From: Acidobacteriota bacterium
GTDB taxonomy: Bacteria > Acidobacteriota > Terriglobia > Terriglobales > Acidobacteriaceae
Assembly: GCA_028876335.1 (NCBI GenBank)
Contig: JAGWSG010000119.1
Coordinates: 1 to 36,799, forward strand
Length of the DNA: 36,799 nucleotides
Direction: 5' to 3'
The position numbers and the translations under genes are program-made. Shown piece by piece: positions 26,404 to 34,320 of the stretch (position 1 is its first letter; each line of letters begins with the position of its first letter). The notes beneath the pieces are model-generated. The model saw nothing but the letters and a program-made list of their open reading frames with translations. It ran no database searches and was not told the origin of the DNA.

Positions 26404-27654
26404 ATGTGGAAGCGCTGGCGAATCCGTATACTCCTGTTCCTGGCCGTGCTCGGCCCCGGATTCATTACCGCCAACGTCGATAACGACTCGGGCGGCATCC
26501 TCACCTACTCCCAGGCAGGCGCGCAATACGGTTACACGCTGCTCTGGATGATGATTCCCATCACGCTGGCCCTGATTGTGACGCAGGAGATGTGCGCCCG
26601 CATGGGGGTTGTCACGGGCAAGGGGCTGAGCGATCTTATCCGCGAAGAGTTCGGTCTGCGGCTCACCTTCTTTCTGATGGTGGGGCTGGTCATCGTCAAC
26701 TACACCAACATAGTTACCGAGTTCATCGGTATCGCAGGTTCGCTGCAGCTTTTCCACGTTTCGCGGTTTATCTCCGTGCCCATCTGCGCAATTCTTGTGT
26801 GGCTGCTTGTTGTGCGTGGCAATTACAAGACAACGGAAAAAATCTTCCTCATTGCGTCGGTTGTCTATATTGCTTACATCTTTGCCGGCGTGCTCTCGCA
26901 GCCCAGCTGGCACGATGCCATCAAGGCCACGATCACGCTGCCCAAGGCCTCCGTTTGGCGTGACAAGGCCTACCTCTACATGGCCATTGGGATTGTGGGC
27001 ACCACGATTGCGCCGTGGATGCAGTTCTATCTGCAATCGTCGATTGTGGAGAAGGGAATTCGCGTAAAAGATTACGCGGCCTCACGGTTAGACGTTGTCG
27101 TGGGCAGCTTCTTTACGGACATTGTTGCCTGGTTCATTGTGGTGGCCTGCGCGGCAACGTTGTATGTACACGGCATGGGCGAGATCCGAGTCGCGTCAGA
27201 TGCGGCCGAAGCTATGCGCCCGCTGGCCGGAGATTACGCCTTCATCCTCTTCGCCTTTGGACTGTTCAATGCGTCACTCTTCGCCGCATCCATCCTGCCG
27301 CTTTCTACGGCTTATACGGTGTGTGAAGGCATGGGCTTTGAGTCGGGCGTGGACAAGAGTTTCAAGGAAGCGCCGCTCTTTTACTGGCTCTACACTCTGC
27401 TCATCGCTGGCGGAGCGGTCACGGTGCTCATACTGCCAGGCTCGCAGCTCATCAACTTCGCAGTGCTCTCGCAGGTGCTGAATGGAGTCCTGCTGCCGGT
27501 TGTCATCATCCTCATGCTACTTCTGATTAACCGCCGCGACCTGATGGGCGAGCACAAGAATTCGCGTTTGTTTAACATAATCGCCTGGACGACCAGCATC
27601 ATTGTGATTGTGATGACGCTGGTGATGTTGTGGAGCATGATTCCGGGGAACTGA
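26404..27654 (+). CDS. NRAMP-family divalent metal transporter relative
   Basis: 416 aa, about 11 membrane helices. NRAMP architecture begins with LAVLGPGFITA and continues with TM6 region GIVGTTIAPWMQFYL. The signature of classical members, DPGN in TM1 and MPH in TM6, is replaced by DNDSGG and APW, so the soft Met ligand for transition metals is lost. This pattern occurs in NRAMP-related branches, some of which carry Mg2+ rather than Mn2+/Fe2+ (family knowledge), and substrate selectivity here should not be assumed to be manganese. ATG 26404 is the only start after an in-frame TAG at 26386-26388; AGGAAA lies 11 nt upstream. It is divergent from the cyclase gene. Confidence 0.9.
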   Translation: MWKRWRIRILLFLAVLGPGFITANVDNDSGGILTYSQAGAQYGYTLLWMMIPITLALIVTQEMCARMGVVTGKGLSDLIREEFGLRLTFFLMVGLVIVNYTNIVTEFIGIAGSLQLFHVSRFISVPICAILVWLLVVRGNYKTTEKIFLIASVVYIAYIFAGVLSQPSWHDAIKATITLPKASVWRDKAYLYMAIGIVGTTIAPWMQFYLQSSIVEKGIRVKDYAASRLDVVVGSFFTDIVAWFIVVACAATLYVHGMGEIRVASDAAEAMRPLAGDYAFILFAFGLFNASLFAASILPLSTAYTVCEGMGFESGVDKSFKEAPLFYWLYTLLIAGGAVTVLILPGSQLINFAVLSQVLNGVLLPVVIILMLLLINRRDLMGEHKNSRLFNIIAWTTSIIVIVMTLVMLWSMIPGN

Positions 27655-27708
27655 TCTACACGAGCACGCTGGTATCAATCGAAGTGCGGTAAGTCCCATC
27701 ACTATTTT

Positions 27709-28149
27709 CTACAACAGTTTTCCTGCCGCCAGATCGCGAATCAGTCCGCGGTCTGCGGCGAGAAAATCATAGGAGGGAAGCTCTTCCAGCTTGACCCACT
27801 TCACCTGGTGGAAGATTTTGTTGTCGACTTCGCCGGCGAAGGAGTGGACGGCAAAGAATTGCAAATCCACCGCACCGCCGTGGCGGTAGTTGTGGCGGAT
27901 ACGCGTTACGCGCGGACCGATCTCGGCTTCGATGCCGAGTTCTTCATTGAGTTCGCGTCGCAGGGCCTGTTCGGGGCTCTCGCCAGCCTCCAGCTTGCCG
28001 CCGGGGAACTCCCACTGCAGCGCCATCGGCTGATCCGGCCTTCGCTGGCAGATCATTACCTCGCCGCCGCGCAGAATCAAAGCAGCTGCAACAAACCGCA
28101 GCGCCGGGCCCGGTGGACGCGCATCACTCGCATTCCGCTGACTTTCCAC
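27709..28149 (-). CDS. Nudix hydrolase, MutT-like
   Basis: About 146 aa. A complete Nudix box runs from GKLEAGES through RRELNEELGIE, after FVAAALILRGGEVMICQRR, with WEFPGGKLE as in 8-oxo-dGTP diphosphatases. It probably removes oxidised nucleoside triphosphates or related pyrophosphates. The frame is open to 28494, but that extension overlaps the HAD gene and has no Nudix similarity; GTG 28149 is the nearest reasonable start, without a good ribosome-binding site, so the start is uncertain. It follows the HAD phosphatase gene by about 157 nt on the same strand and is convergent with the NRAMP gene. Confidence 0.87.
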   Translation of the reverse strand: MESQRNASDARPPGPALRFVAAALILRGGEVMICQRRPDQPMALQWEFPGGKLEAGESPEQALRRELNEELGIEAEIGPRVTRIRHNYRHGGAVDLQFFAVHSFAGEVDNKIFHQVKWVKLEELPSYDFLAADRGLIRDLAAGKLL

Positions 28150-28306
28150 GCAATTAGTGTAATCGGCTCCGGCGCATTTGCGCTCCCGGTGCGCACCTTT
28201 GTGACCAACAGCGTGGGTGACAATCAGCCTTTTGTGAAGGACGAGTGGTGCCCGATGCCACTTCGCAGTTGGTTGAGCGTCGTCTCTCTTGCCAGCAGCG
28301 TACTTT

Positions 28307-29071
28307 CTACTGCTCCGCCGCTGGCGCCTCGCCGCCGACGGCGGCGTCAATGCCTTCTGCGGCTGCGGGAACAAAGTAGGCCCACCCATGTTTTGCCACA
28401 ATTTCCAGCAGGGCAGGAGAGGGGTTAATCGGAAAGGCCTTTTTCGCGATCTGCAGCATGGCCAGATCGTGGATAGAATTTCCAAACACCGCATCCGGAG
28501 CGCTTAGTCCAACACGTCTTAGCGATGCGGCCTTACCTTCATCAGTGGGCACATCCAAAAGTTCGCTCTGAATGACGCCATCTAGGATGGCCACTTCGGC
28601 TGCCAGCACGCGCTCGTCAGGAATCCCGTACTGATTTACGCCTTCCGCCACAACCCACCTGTTGGTTGAGCTCACGGCCCACAGTTCCACGCCAGCATCG
28701 CGCAACAGGCCCAGCAGGCGTTCCATCTCCGGGAATACTCGCGGACGCACAAACTCATCTACGTACTGCGCTGCAGCGCTGCGCAATTCCTGCTCGCGCA
28801 AGCCGGCGTAGATCTGCACCATCTCGCCGCATATCTGTAACTCGCTCACTTCGCCGGCCAGATAGGCGCGGTACCGCGTGTCGATCCAGTCGCTGGTTGA
28901 GCGCGAAACCAGGCCCTGCTCAATGGACCACTCCATAAAACCGTGGCCGGAGTCGCCGCCCCATAGCGTTCCATCGCAATCAAATACAGCCACGCGTGGT
29001 TTGGAGCTGAGCACCAGCGTTTCCAGTTCCTTCGCGCTCCACTTCGTTACATCCATCTGCGTTGAAATCAC
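28307..29071 (-). CDS. HAD-superfamily phosphatase, subclass IB-like
   Basis: 254 aa cytosolic phosphatase. Motif I VFDCDGTLWGGD (nucleophile and acid/base Asp), motif II VSSTNR, motif III Lys in DEGKAASL, motif IV VFGNSIHDLAML. A helical cap between motifs I and II places it near phosphoserine phosphatases (HAD-IB), but the substrate is not fixed by these motifs. The GTG at 29071 is chosen because GAGG sits 5 nt upstream; ATG 29056 is possible. Motif IV has GNSIHD where many members have GDSxxD. It is divergent from the rhodanese gene. Confidence 0.88.
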   Translation of the reverse strand: MISTQMDVTKWSAKELETLVLSSKPRVAVFDCDGTLWGGDSGHGFMEWSIEQGLVSRSTSDWIDTRYRAYLAGEVSELQICGEMVQIYAGLREQELRSAAAQYVDEFVRPRVFPEMERLLGLLRDAGVELWAVSSTNRWVVAEGVNQYGIPDERVLAAEVAILDGVIQSELLDVPTDEGKAASLRRVGLSAPDAVFGNSIHDLAMLQIAKKAFPINPSPALLEIVAKHGWAYFVPAAAEGIDAAVGGEAPAAEQ

Positions 29072-29229
29072 GCTTTCCTCAATCTTTTTAAAATTGTTCC
29101 CAATCTATTGTCGCTCATCAGCGGGCGGCAATGCACATCAACGGATTGTGAATGAACCGCGGATCGTACGTTACCGCGGATGTACACCTTTTCAGTTAAA
29201 CGACTCTCAAAGTGCTGGAACGCGCGCAT

Positions 29230-29276
29230 TTGCAAGCATCTGCCGTACACCGTACATTTCTATATGTGTATAGAAA
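29230..29276 (+). promoter_or_regulatory. Candidate promoter and palindrome of the rhodanese-TlpA unit
   Basis: TTGCAA (29230-29235), 17-nt spacer, TACATT (29253-29258), each 4 of 6 to consensus. A perfect inverted repeat TTTCTATA (29257-29264) - TGTG - TATAGAAA (29269-29276) covers the predicted start point and touches the Shine-Dalgarno AAAGGAG (29274-29280). It could be an operator or an RNA hairpin limiting ribosome access. Confidence 0.5.
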
Positions 29277-29287
29277 GGAGTCGCGTT

Positions 29288-29794
29288 ATGCGCACTCATT
29301 CAAAATTAAAAATTGTTTTTGCCGTGTTGCCGGTTCTCCTGCTTGGCCTTTCTATTGCAGCCCAATCTTCGGCACAGGCGTTTTCCGCGTCCGCCGATCC
29401 GGGCAGCGCTCTTTCCATTCCGCTTGCCAGCCAGGTAACGCCCGAGCAACTGCAGCACATGCTTTCCGGTTCCGTTACGGCGCAACCGCTGGTGTTGCAG
29501 GTCGGTTCGCACCTCATGTTTGAGCAGTCGCATATTCCGTATGCAACATATGCGGGCCCTGGCTCAACCCCCGACGGACTTGAAGCGCTCACGCTTGCGG
29601 TGGCACCGATTCCCAAGAGCAAGCTCATTGTTCTTTACTGCGGATGCTGCCCGTGGAATCACTGCCCTAATATTGCGCCGGCCTATCGCAGAATGCTGCA
29701 ACTCGGCTTTACGAATGTGAAGGTGCTGTACATTGCCAACAACTTTGGCGAGGACTGGGTTGCCAAAGGATATCCAACGCAGACTGCAAAATAG
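29288..29794 (+). CDS. Exported rhodanese-like protein with Cys-rich active loop
   Basis: 168 aa. A signal peptide (RTHSKLKIVFAVLPVLLLGLS, cleavage near SAQA) and a rhodanese-like domain from about residue 50 (VTPEQLQHML, then PLVLQVGS). The active loop reads YCGCCPWNHCPN, so C118 takes the rhodanese cysteine position with C120, C121 and C126 close by. Rhodaneses handle sulfane sulfur or thiol relays; the extra cysteines could bind metal or form disulfides. ATG 29288 has AAGGAG about 8 nt upstream. A longer frame from 29180 lacks a signal sequence at its start. The TlpA gene follows 18 nt after the stop, so the pair is probably one transcript with linked redox roles in the periplasm. Confidence 0.82.
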   Translation: MRTHSKLKIVFAVLPVLLLGLSIAAQSSAQAFSASADPGSALSIPLASQVTPEQLQHMLSGSVTAQPLVLQVGSHLMFEQSHIPYATYAGPGSTPDGLEALTLAVAPIPKSKLIVLYCGCCPWNHCPNIAPAYRRMLQLGFTNVKVLYIANNFGEDWVAKGYPTQTAK

Positions 29795-29812
29795 ACGGCT
29801 GTTTTTTGCGCG

Positions 29813-30361
29813 ATGAGAGACAAGACTAGAAGAGGGACGCGTTTGTGGCTGCAATGTCTAAGTGCGGCCACGTTTGCCCTTGCCACGCTGGGTGCCGGGG
29901 CGCAAGCCACTTCTGCCTCCGCGCTTCTGCATCACAAGGCGCCGGCGTTCTCGCATCGCGCGCTCAGCGGCGACACGGTTTCGCTTGACGCCTACAAGGG
30001 TAAAGTTATCCTGCTCAATTTCTGGGCAACATGGTGTGGTCCCTGCCGCGTGGAACTTCCGCGTTTTGCCCAGTGGCAGCGCGAACTCGGCGCGAAAGGG
30101 TTCCAGGCTGTCGCCGTATCGATGGACGACTCACCTGCTCCAGTGCGTGCCGCGCTCAAACGCAAGCCACTTCCATTTCCAGTACTGATGGGCGACGCGA
30201 AACTTGCGGAATCCTACGGCGGGGTGCTCGGTCTCCCTGTTACGTTCCTGATTGCGCGCGACGGAACTATTTGGCACCGCTTTGAAGGCGAGACCAATCT
30301 GGATGCGATGCATGCGGCGATTCTGGCGCTTCTTGCGCAACCGCCTCATGCAAAACGTTGA
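29813..30361 (+). CDS. TlpA-like thiol:disulfide reductase, exported
   Basis: 182 aa. Residues 1-32 look like a signal peptide with Arg/Lys-rich start and hydrophobic core (LSAATFALATLGAGAQA). A thioredoxin fold follows with NFWATWCGPCRVELP (C75, C78), SMDD and the cis-proline GLPVTFLIARDGTI. Typical of TlpA/ResA-like periplasmic reductases that keep cysteines of exported proteins or haem sites reduced. The start ATG lacks a clear ribosome-binding site; TTG 29843 with GAGGGA upstream is an alternative. The 18-nt spacing to the rhodanese suggests coupling. The rhodanese cysteines may be its target (inference). Confidence 0.88.
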   Translation: MRDKTRRGTRLWLQCLSAATFALATLGAGAQATSASALLHHKAPAFSHRALSGDTVSLDAYKGKVILLNFWATWCGPCRVELPRFAQWQRELGAKGFQAVAVSMDDSPAPVRAALKRKPLPFPVLMGDAKLAESYGGVLGLPVTFLIARDGTIWHRFEGETNLDAMHAAILALLAQPPHAKR

Positions 30362-30389
30362 ACATCCGCGTCAAGTCCCAAGCGTCAAA

Positions 30390-30421
30390 GGAATTAGTAA
30401 CAACCCTGATTCCGTAATTCC
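30390..30421. repeat. Dyad element before the tandem recombinase genes
   Basis: GGAATTA (30390-30396) and TAATTCC (30415-30421) form 7-bp arms; taken as 11-bp arms, 8 of 11 positions match with a 10-bp centre. It lies in the gap between the TlpA stop and ATG 30465. Not a recognisable dif site. Confidence 0.3.
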
Positions 30422-30464
30422 TCAGGTTCTTGAAGTTGCACATGCACGGCACAAACGCCAACTC

Positions 30465-31460
30465 ATGCGCATAATCAGAACTGTGGCTGACTCGGGAAAT
30501 CTCGCACTGCTTCGCGACTACAGGATTTATCTTCGCGTAGAAAAGGGATTGCGCCCGCTTACCTGCGAGGCCTACGACGGCGACCTGAAGACTTTTGCCG
30601 AATTTCTTGAAGAGCGCCACGGCGTGTTGCTCAACGCAACACAGCAGGATGTCTCCGCATTTCTTGAGCATCTGCGGACGCACAATATCGACGCTCGCTC
30701 CTGCGCGCGCAAGCTCAGTTGTCTGCGCGGGTTTTACAAGTGGCTTCTGCTTGATCGCCGTATTCACCATGATCCCACGGTCAATATTGAGTCGCCCAAA
30801 GCGTGGAAGGTTTTGCCCAAGTCTCTGGCCGAGCCGGAAGTGACGGAGATGCTTGAACGCGCCGCATTGGCCGCGCATCATCCCAAGGCACACGCCACTG
30901 CACTGCGTGACCGTGCCATCCTTGAGCTGCTTTATGCAGGCGGTTTGCGCGTTTCTGAAGTTACTTCGCTCACTACTGCCGATTTGGCGCTCGACCTTGG
31001 TCGCGTGCATGTGCGCGGCAAAGGTGACAAGGAGCGCATTGTGCCGCTGGGCCATACTGCAATCACCGCGCTAGAGGAATATCTGCGCCAGGGCCGTCCA
31101 CATCTCGCACGCATCAGTCCGCGCCGCCATGTGCGGGAAACCCGCTTGAATGCGCCGTATCTTTTCCTCTCATTGCGCGGCAGCCCGCTTACGCGCCAAT
31201 GGATCTGGCACCTGGTGAAGGCGGCGGACAACTCGGCCAGCCCGCACCGGCTGCGCCACAGTTGTGCCACGCACATGGTGGAGAACGGAGCAGACCTGCG
31301 CAGCGTGCAACTGTTGCTCGGTCATGCGGACATCTCAACGACGCAGGTCTACACGCATCTTGCTCTCAACCGGCTCAAGGCCGTGCATCGCATGCATCAT
31401 CCACGGGCCAATATGCGGGTGGGCAAGGTGGTTTCAGACGACAGTGGAGATGCGGCATGA
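30465..31460 (+). CDS. xerD: Tyrosine recombinase, XerC/XerD-like (first of a pair)
   Basis: 331 aa. An N-terminal SAM-like core-binding domain ([13 protein letters not shown] to FYKWLL) and a C-terminal catalytic domain with the full residue set: R162 (GGLRVSEV), K186 (RGKGDKER), H261 and R264 ([10 protein letters not shown]), H287 ([11 protein letters not shown]) and the nucleophile Y296 (VYTH). Xer pairs resolve chromosome dimers at dif. ATG 30465 gives normal length; ATG 30348 would extend into the TlpA gene without family similarity. The stop overlaps the next recombinase start by four bases. XerD versus XerC assignment is tentative. No mobile-element genes flank it, so a housekeeping role is more likely than an integrase. 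Confidence 0.88.
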   Translation: MRIIRTVADSGNLALLRDYRIYLRVEKGLRPLTCEAYDGDLKTFAEFLEERHGVLLNATQQDVSAFLEHLRTHNIDARSCARKLSCLRGFYKWLLLDRRIHHDPTVNIESPKAWKVLPKSLAEPEVTEMLERAALAAHHPKAHATALRDRAILELLYAGGLRVSEVTSLTTADLALDLGRVHVRGKGDKERIVPLGHTAITALEEYLRQGRPHLARISPRRHVRETRLNAPYLFLSLRGSPLTRQWIWHLVKAADNSASPHRLRHSCATHMVENGADLRSVQLLLGHADISTTQVYTHLALNRLKAVHRMHHPRANMRVGKVVSDDSGDAA

Positions 31461-32425
31461 GTTCCGCAGTCGCCACGCAGCTTTCGGCGCTTGCTGAAGA
31501 TTATCTACACGTCCTGACGGCCGAACGTGGAGCGTCAGCGCACACTTTGCGTGCCTATCATCGCGAACTGCACAACTTCACAGACTGGCTTGTTTCGACG
31601 ATCGCATCCGATCTTGCTCCATCGGCCATTGAACACACGCATATTCGCTCGTATCTCGGTGTGCTGTATCAGCGTGGGCTCTCGAAGGCTTCCGCAGCTC
31701 GTGCACTGGCTGCAATTCGCTCCTGGTTCAAGTGGCTCGCACGCACCGGTCACGTTGAGCAGAACGTAGCCTCGCTGGTTGCCACGCCGCGCCTGCCCAA
31801 GCATTTGCCGCGTGTTCCCTCCATTGAGCAGATGAATCGCGTTGTGGACGCCGTTACCGCAGATGCGGCAAGCTGGCCTGCGCGCGACCGAGCGATCCTT
31901 GAACTGCTTTATGGCTGCGGCATTCGTAATGCGGAGCTGGTTGGCATCAATCTCGACGATATTCATTGGGCGAACGAAGCGATTCTGATTCGCGGAAAAG
32001 GGCAGAAGCAGCGCTATGTTCCACTTGGTGATGCCGCGGCGCTCGCATTGCGCGCGTATCTGGCGGAGCGCACAGCACTACTGAATGCAGCCGCAGAATC
32101 CGCACCGCGGAACGCCGTTTCCACGCCGGCATTATTCTTAAACCGCCGCCTGCGCGGGTTGAGCCTGGGCAATGCACGCCTCACCACGCGTTCGGTAGCG
32201 CGCATCGTCAAGCGCATTGCCATTCTGCGCGGGCTTTCGTCGGATGTGCATCCACACACGCTGCGTCACGCGTTTGGTACGCATCTGCTGGAAGAGGGAG
32301 CGGACTTGCGCGCCATCCAGGAGCTGCTTGGTCATGAGCGGCTGTCCACAACGCAGCGCTACACGCAGCTAACCACCGCGCAGCTTACGCAGGTTTATGA
32401 CAAGACTCACCCGCGGGCACGCTGA
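31457..32425 (+). CDS. xerC: Tyrosine recombinase, XerC/XerD-like (second of a pair)
   Basis: 322 aa. Core-binding domain from [13 protein letters not shown] to WFKWLART, then catalytic motifs [12 protein letters not shown] (Arg), [13 protein letters not shown] (Lys), [16 protein letters not shown] (His, Arg), [15 protein letters not shown] (His and nucleophile Tyr). Slightly more like XerC/XerD housekeeping proteins than phage integrases. The ATG at 31457 overlaps the stop of the first recombinase (ATGA), so both are made from one message in a coupled way, consistent with a heterotetramer acting on dif. The next gene is convergent with only 15 nt between stops. Which is C and which is D is inferred. 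Confidence 0.88.
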   Translation: MSSAVATQLSALAEDYLHVLTAERGASAHTLRAYHRELHNFTDWLVSTIASDLAPSAIEHTHIRSYLGVLYQRGLSKASAARALAAIRSWFKWLARTGHVEQNVASLVATPRLPKHLPRVPSIEQMNRVVDAVTADAASWPARDRAILELLYGCGIRNAELVGINLDDIHWANEAILIRGKGQKQRYVPLGDAAALALRAYLAERTALLNAAAESAPRNAVSTPALFLNRRLRGLSLGNARLTTRSVARIVKRIAILRGLSSDVHPHTLRHAFGTHLLEEGADLRAIQELLGHERLSTTQRYTQLTTAQLTQVYDKTHPRAR

Positions 32426-32440
32426 AACAAATCAAAAAAA

Positions 32441-34249
32441 TCAGTAGGTCTTCTTCTCACCCGGGAACCACGTCAGCTGGATTGTCGTCGTGGTCACGTT
32501 ATGTTCCGATGCGGGATAGACAGGTGCGCCTGAGTTGAACGCCGGGGCCTTCCAGTGTTGGTATGCAAACTTGCCGTTGAATTCGAAGTCAGGGCCAAGG
32601 CGTTTGACCACCTGCAGGCTCACGTCATTCAGGGTGGTGCCACCGGGAACAAAATCCTTGGCAACCTTTTGATTGCGCCAGGATGCCTGCAGCCACTCGT
32701 TACCGCTCAGGTGATAGGTGATCCAAGCCTGACCGCCTTTACCTTCGCGGCCCATCCAGTCACCGAGGATCTGTCCCTTGTTGGTGTAACCCTGCACCTG
32801 AATCGATTCCCAGTACATGAAGCGGCCCAGCTTGCTTGTGGAGACCGGAGGATCTGTGGTTGCGGCCTCCAAGCGAATATCCAATTTGGGCACGTGCGGT
32901 ACGTGGGAGAGATAAATGCCCGGCCTCCATGCCGCTCTGCGCGGCGCATCAATGGGCGAAACATCGTCATGCACTTCACTGTCGGAGTACAGCGTTACCC
33001 ACTTGCGCAGGAACGGCAGCCTGTAGGAGAAGTCAAACGCGCCAAACCGCGCACCCGGGTCGCTTCTGCTGAGTTTTTCTGCCGCGCTCACGTTCTGGAA
33101 GCTGAAGAAGCTTTTCAGGAAGGAGTGCAGCGTGATGGGCACGTGCCCCTTGCCGCCCCAGATAACGGAGCGTTCAAAGCCGAATTCAAGATTCTCAGTC
33201 GGCCTGAAGCTGATCTTCTCCACGTGAATCCACGGTGCATTGGGAGCCACATGGCCCTTTAGCGATCCGACGAGAAAGTCATACCGGAATGGACCTGTCA
33301 GGCGCGACAGCAGAGGAATACGAAGTGGTTCGATGCGGTCAATGCGGAAGGAATAGATGTTCTCCGCATTGTTTGAGTAAGCGAACGCGCCACCCATGCC
33401 GGGCCCAAGCCAGTCGTCCTGCTTGCCGAAGGCGATCTCGTGGTTCAGCACATGCGCCGAAACATATGCCTCCACTACCCGGCCGTTCGTCTGGCTTCCA
33501 ATGGGGCCCATCGGGATTGTCGAGTTGTTGTAGGGCTGTTGAGTGAGGGGATTGATAAACGGCACCGTGTCAATGGATGCCAGTGTCTGCGCAAGCGCCG
33601 GGGAGTAACCTTCGGCCGATGGCGCCCGTTGAAACTCACCTCGTGCATAGAACAGGAAGCGACCTGCGGCTGCATATCCGCTCACTCCGGTGTAATTGTT
33701 GAAGCCGTTTTGGAGCGGACGTCCGTAATCATTCACCAATGTCTGCCCTAGATGAAAGCTGTCATTCAAGGGCGTTCCACTTACAGCGCGAAAGGTGGAG
33801 TAGATGGACTCGATGCGGCTCTTGCCCTTGAACGGTCCGCATGGACCTTCCATATCGGCATTGAGCTCTTTGTTGATTGCGTCGTAAATGGACTGCGCTT
33901 CATCCGTTGCCGGACCGGGGTCCGCATCGTCAATGCGCGTGCCCGCCTCATCCAGCATGTGGCTTACACTGGCACGCGTCCAGGGGCGCATGCCGAGGAA
34001 TACGTTGTCGACAAAGCCAAGTCCGTAGAGGCGAAGCATTGCAGGGTAGATCCAACTGTCGACTGGAATGAATGGGGAATCGAGTGTGGCGGGATCGCAG
34101 ATGGGAGCGGGCCGGCTGGGATCACCCTTGATCTGAGCGCATGCGGGCGGCAGAATGCTCACTGCGCACAACGCTGCCGGCAGGCACCACAGCACAAACC
34201 GCAGGCTCATTCGCCGTTCCAACACTCCTGTGCAACTGATCACATTCAT
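32441..34249 (-). CDS. Capsule assembly Wzi-family outer-membrane protein
   Basis: 602 aa. A signal peptide (LRFVLWCLPAALCAVSIL, cleavage near CAQ), then the helical N-terminal segment DSWIYPAMLRLYGLGFVD...MRPWTRASVSHML and a long beta-rich domain with alternating strands and GKQDDWLGPG, RIEPLRIPLLSRL, FERSVIWGG, as in the Wzi/CapsAssemb_Wzi family, which forms an outer-membrane barrel that helps hold capsule on the surface. ATG 34249 has GGAG 5 nt upstream; ATG 34210 also leaves a workable signal. The broken sugar transferase at the other end of the window belongs to the same general process, though far away. No capsule gene adjoins. Confidence 0.85.
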   Translation of the reverse strand: MNVISCTGVLERRMSLRFVLWCLPAALCAVSILPPACAQIKGDPSRPAPICDPATLDSPFIPVDSWIYPAMLRLYGLGFVDNVFLGMRPWTRASVSHMLDEAGTRIDDADPGPATDEAQSIYDAINKELNADMEGPCGPFKGKSRIESIYSTFRAVSGTPLNDSFHLGQTLVNDYGRPLQNGFNNYTGVSGYAAAGRFLFYARGEFQRAPSAEGYSPALAQTLASIDTVPFINPLTQQPYNNSTIPMGPIGSQTNGRVVEAYVSAHVLNHEIAFGKQDDWLGPGMGGAFAYSNNAENIYSFRIDRIEPLRIPLLSRLTGPFRYDFLVGSLKGHVAPNAPWIHVEKISFRPTENLEFGFERSVIWGGKGHVPITLHSFLKSFFSFQNVSAAEKLSRSDPGARFGAFDFSYRLPFLRKWVTLYSDSEVHDDVSPIDAPRRAAWRPGIYLSHVPHVPKLDIRLEAATTDPPVSTSKLGRFMYWESIQVQGYTNKGQILGDWMGREGKGGQAWITYHLSGNEWLQASWRNQKVAKDFVPGGTTLNDVSLQVVKRLGPDFEFNGKFAYQHWKAPAFNSGAPVYPASEHNVTTTTIQLTWFPGEKKTY

Positions 34250-34320
34250 TCCAACTCCGCTATTGTGCCACCTGCACAGATGGATCGTGCGCAAGAATCC
34301 GCGTGGTGTTTGTCCCAATT

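Noticed and set aside
27808..28428. Plus-strand frame of 206 codons
   Set aside because: Antisense to the Nudix and HAD genes, both with full motifs.
29150..29180. Direct repeat ACCGCGGAT before the rhodanese gene
   Set aside because: Two short copies only; could be a regulator site but too little to support a feature.
30465..32425. Tandem recombinases as part of an integrative element
   Set aside because: No excisionase, transposase, tRNA gene or flanking repeats; both proteins look like housekeeping Xer.
32555..33262. Plus-strand frame of 235 codons
   Set aside because: Antisense to the Wzi-like gene, without motifs or start signals.
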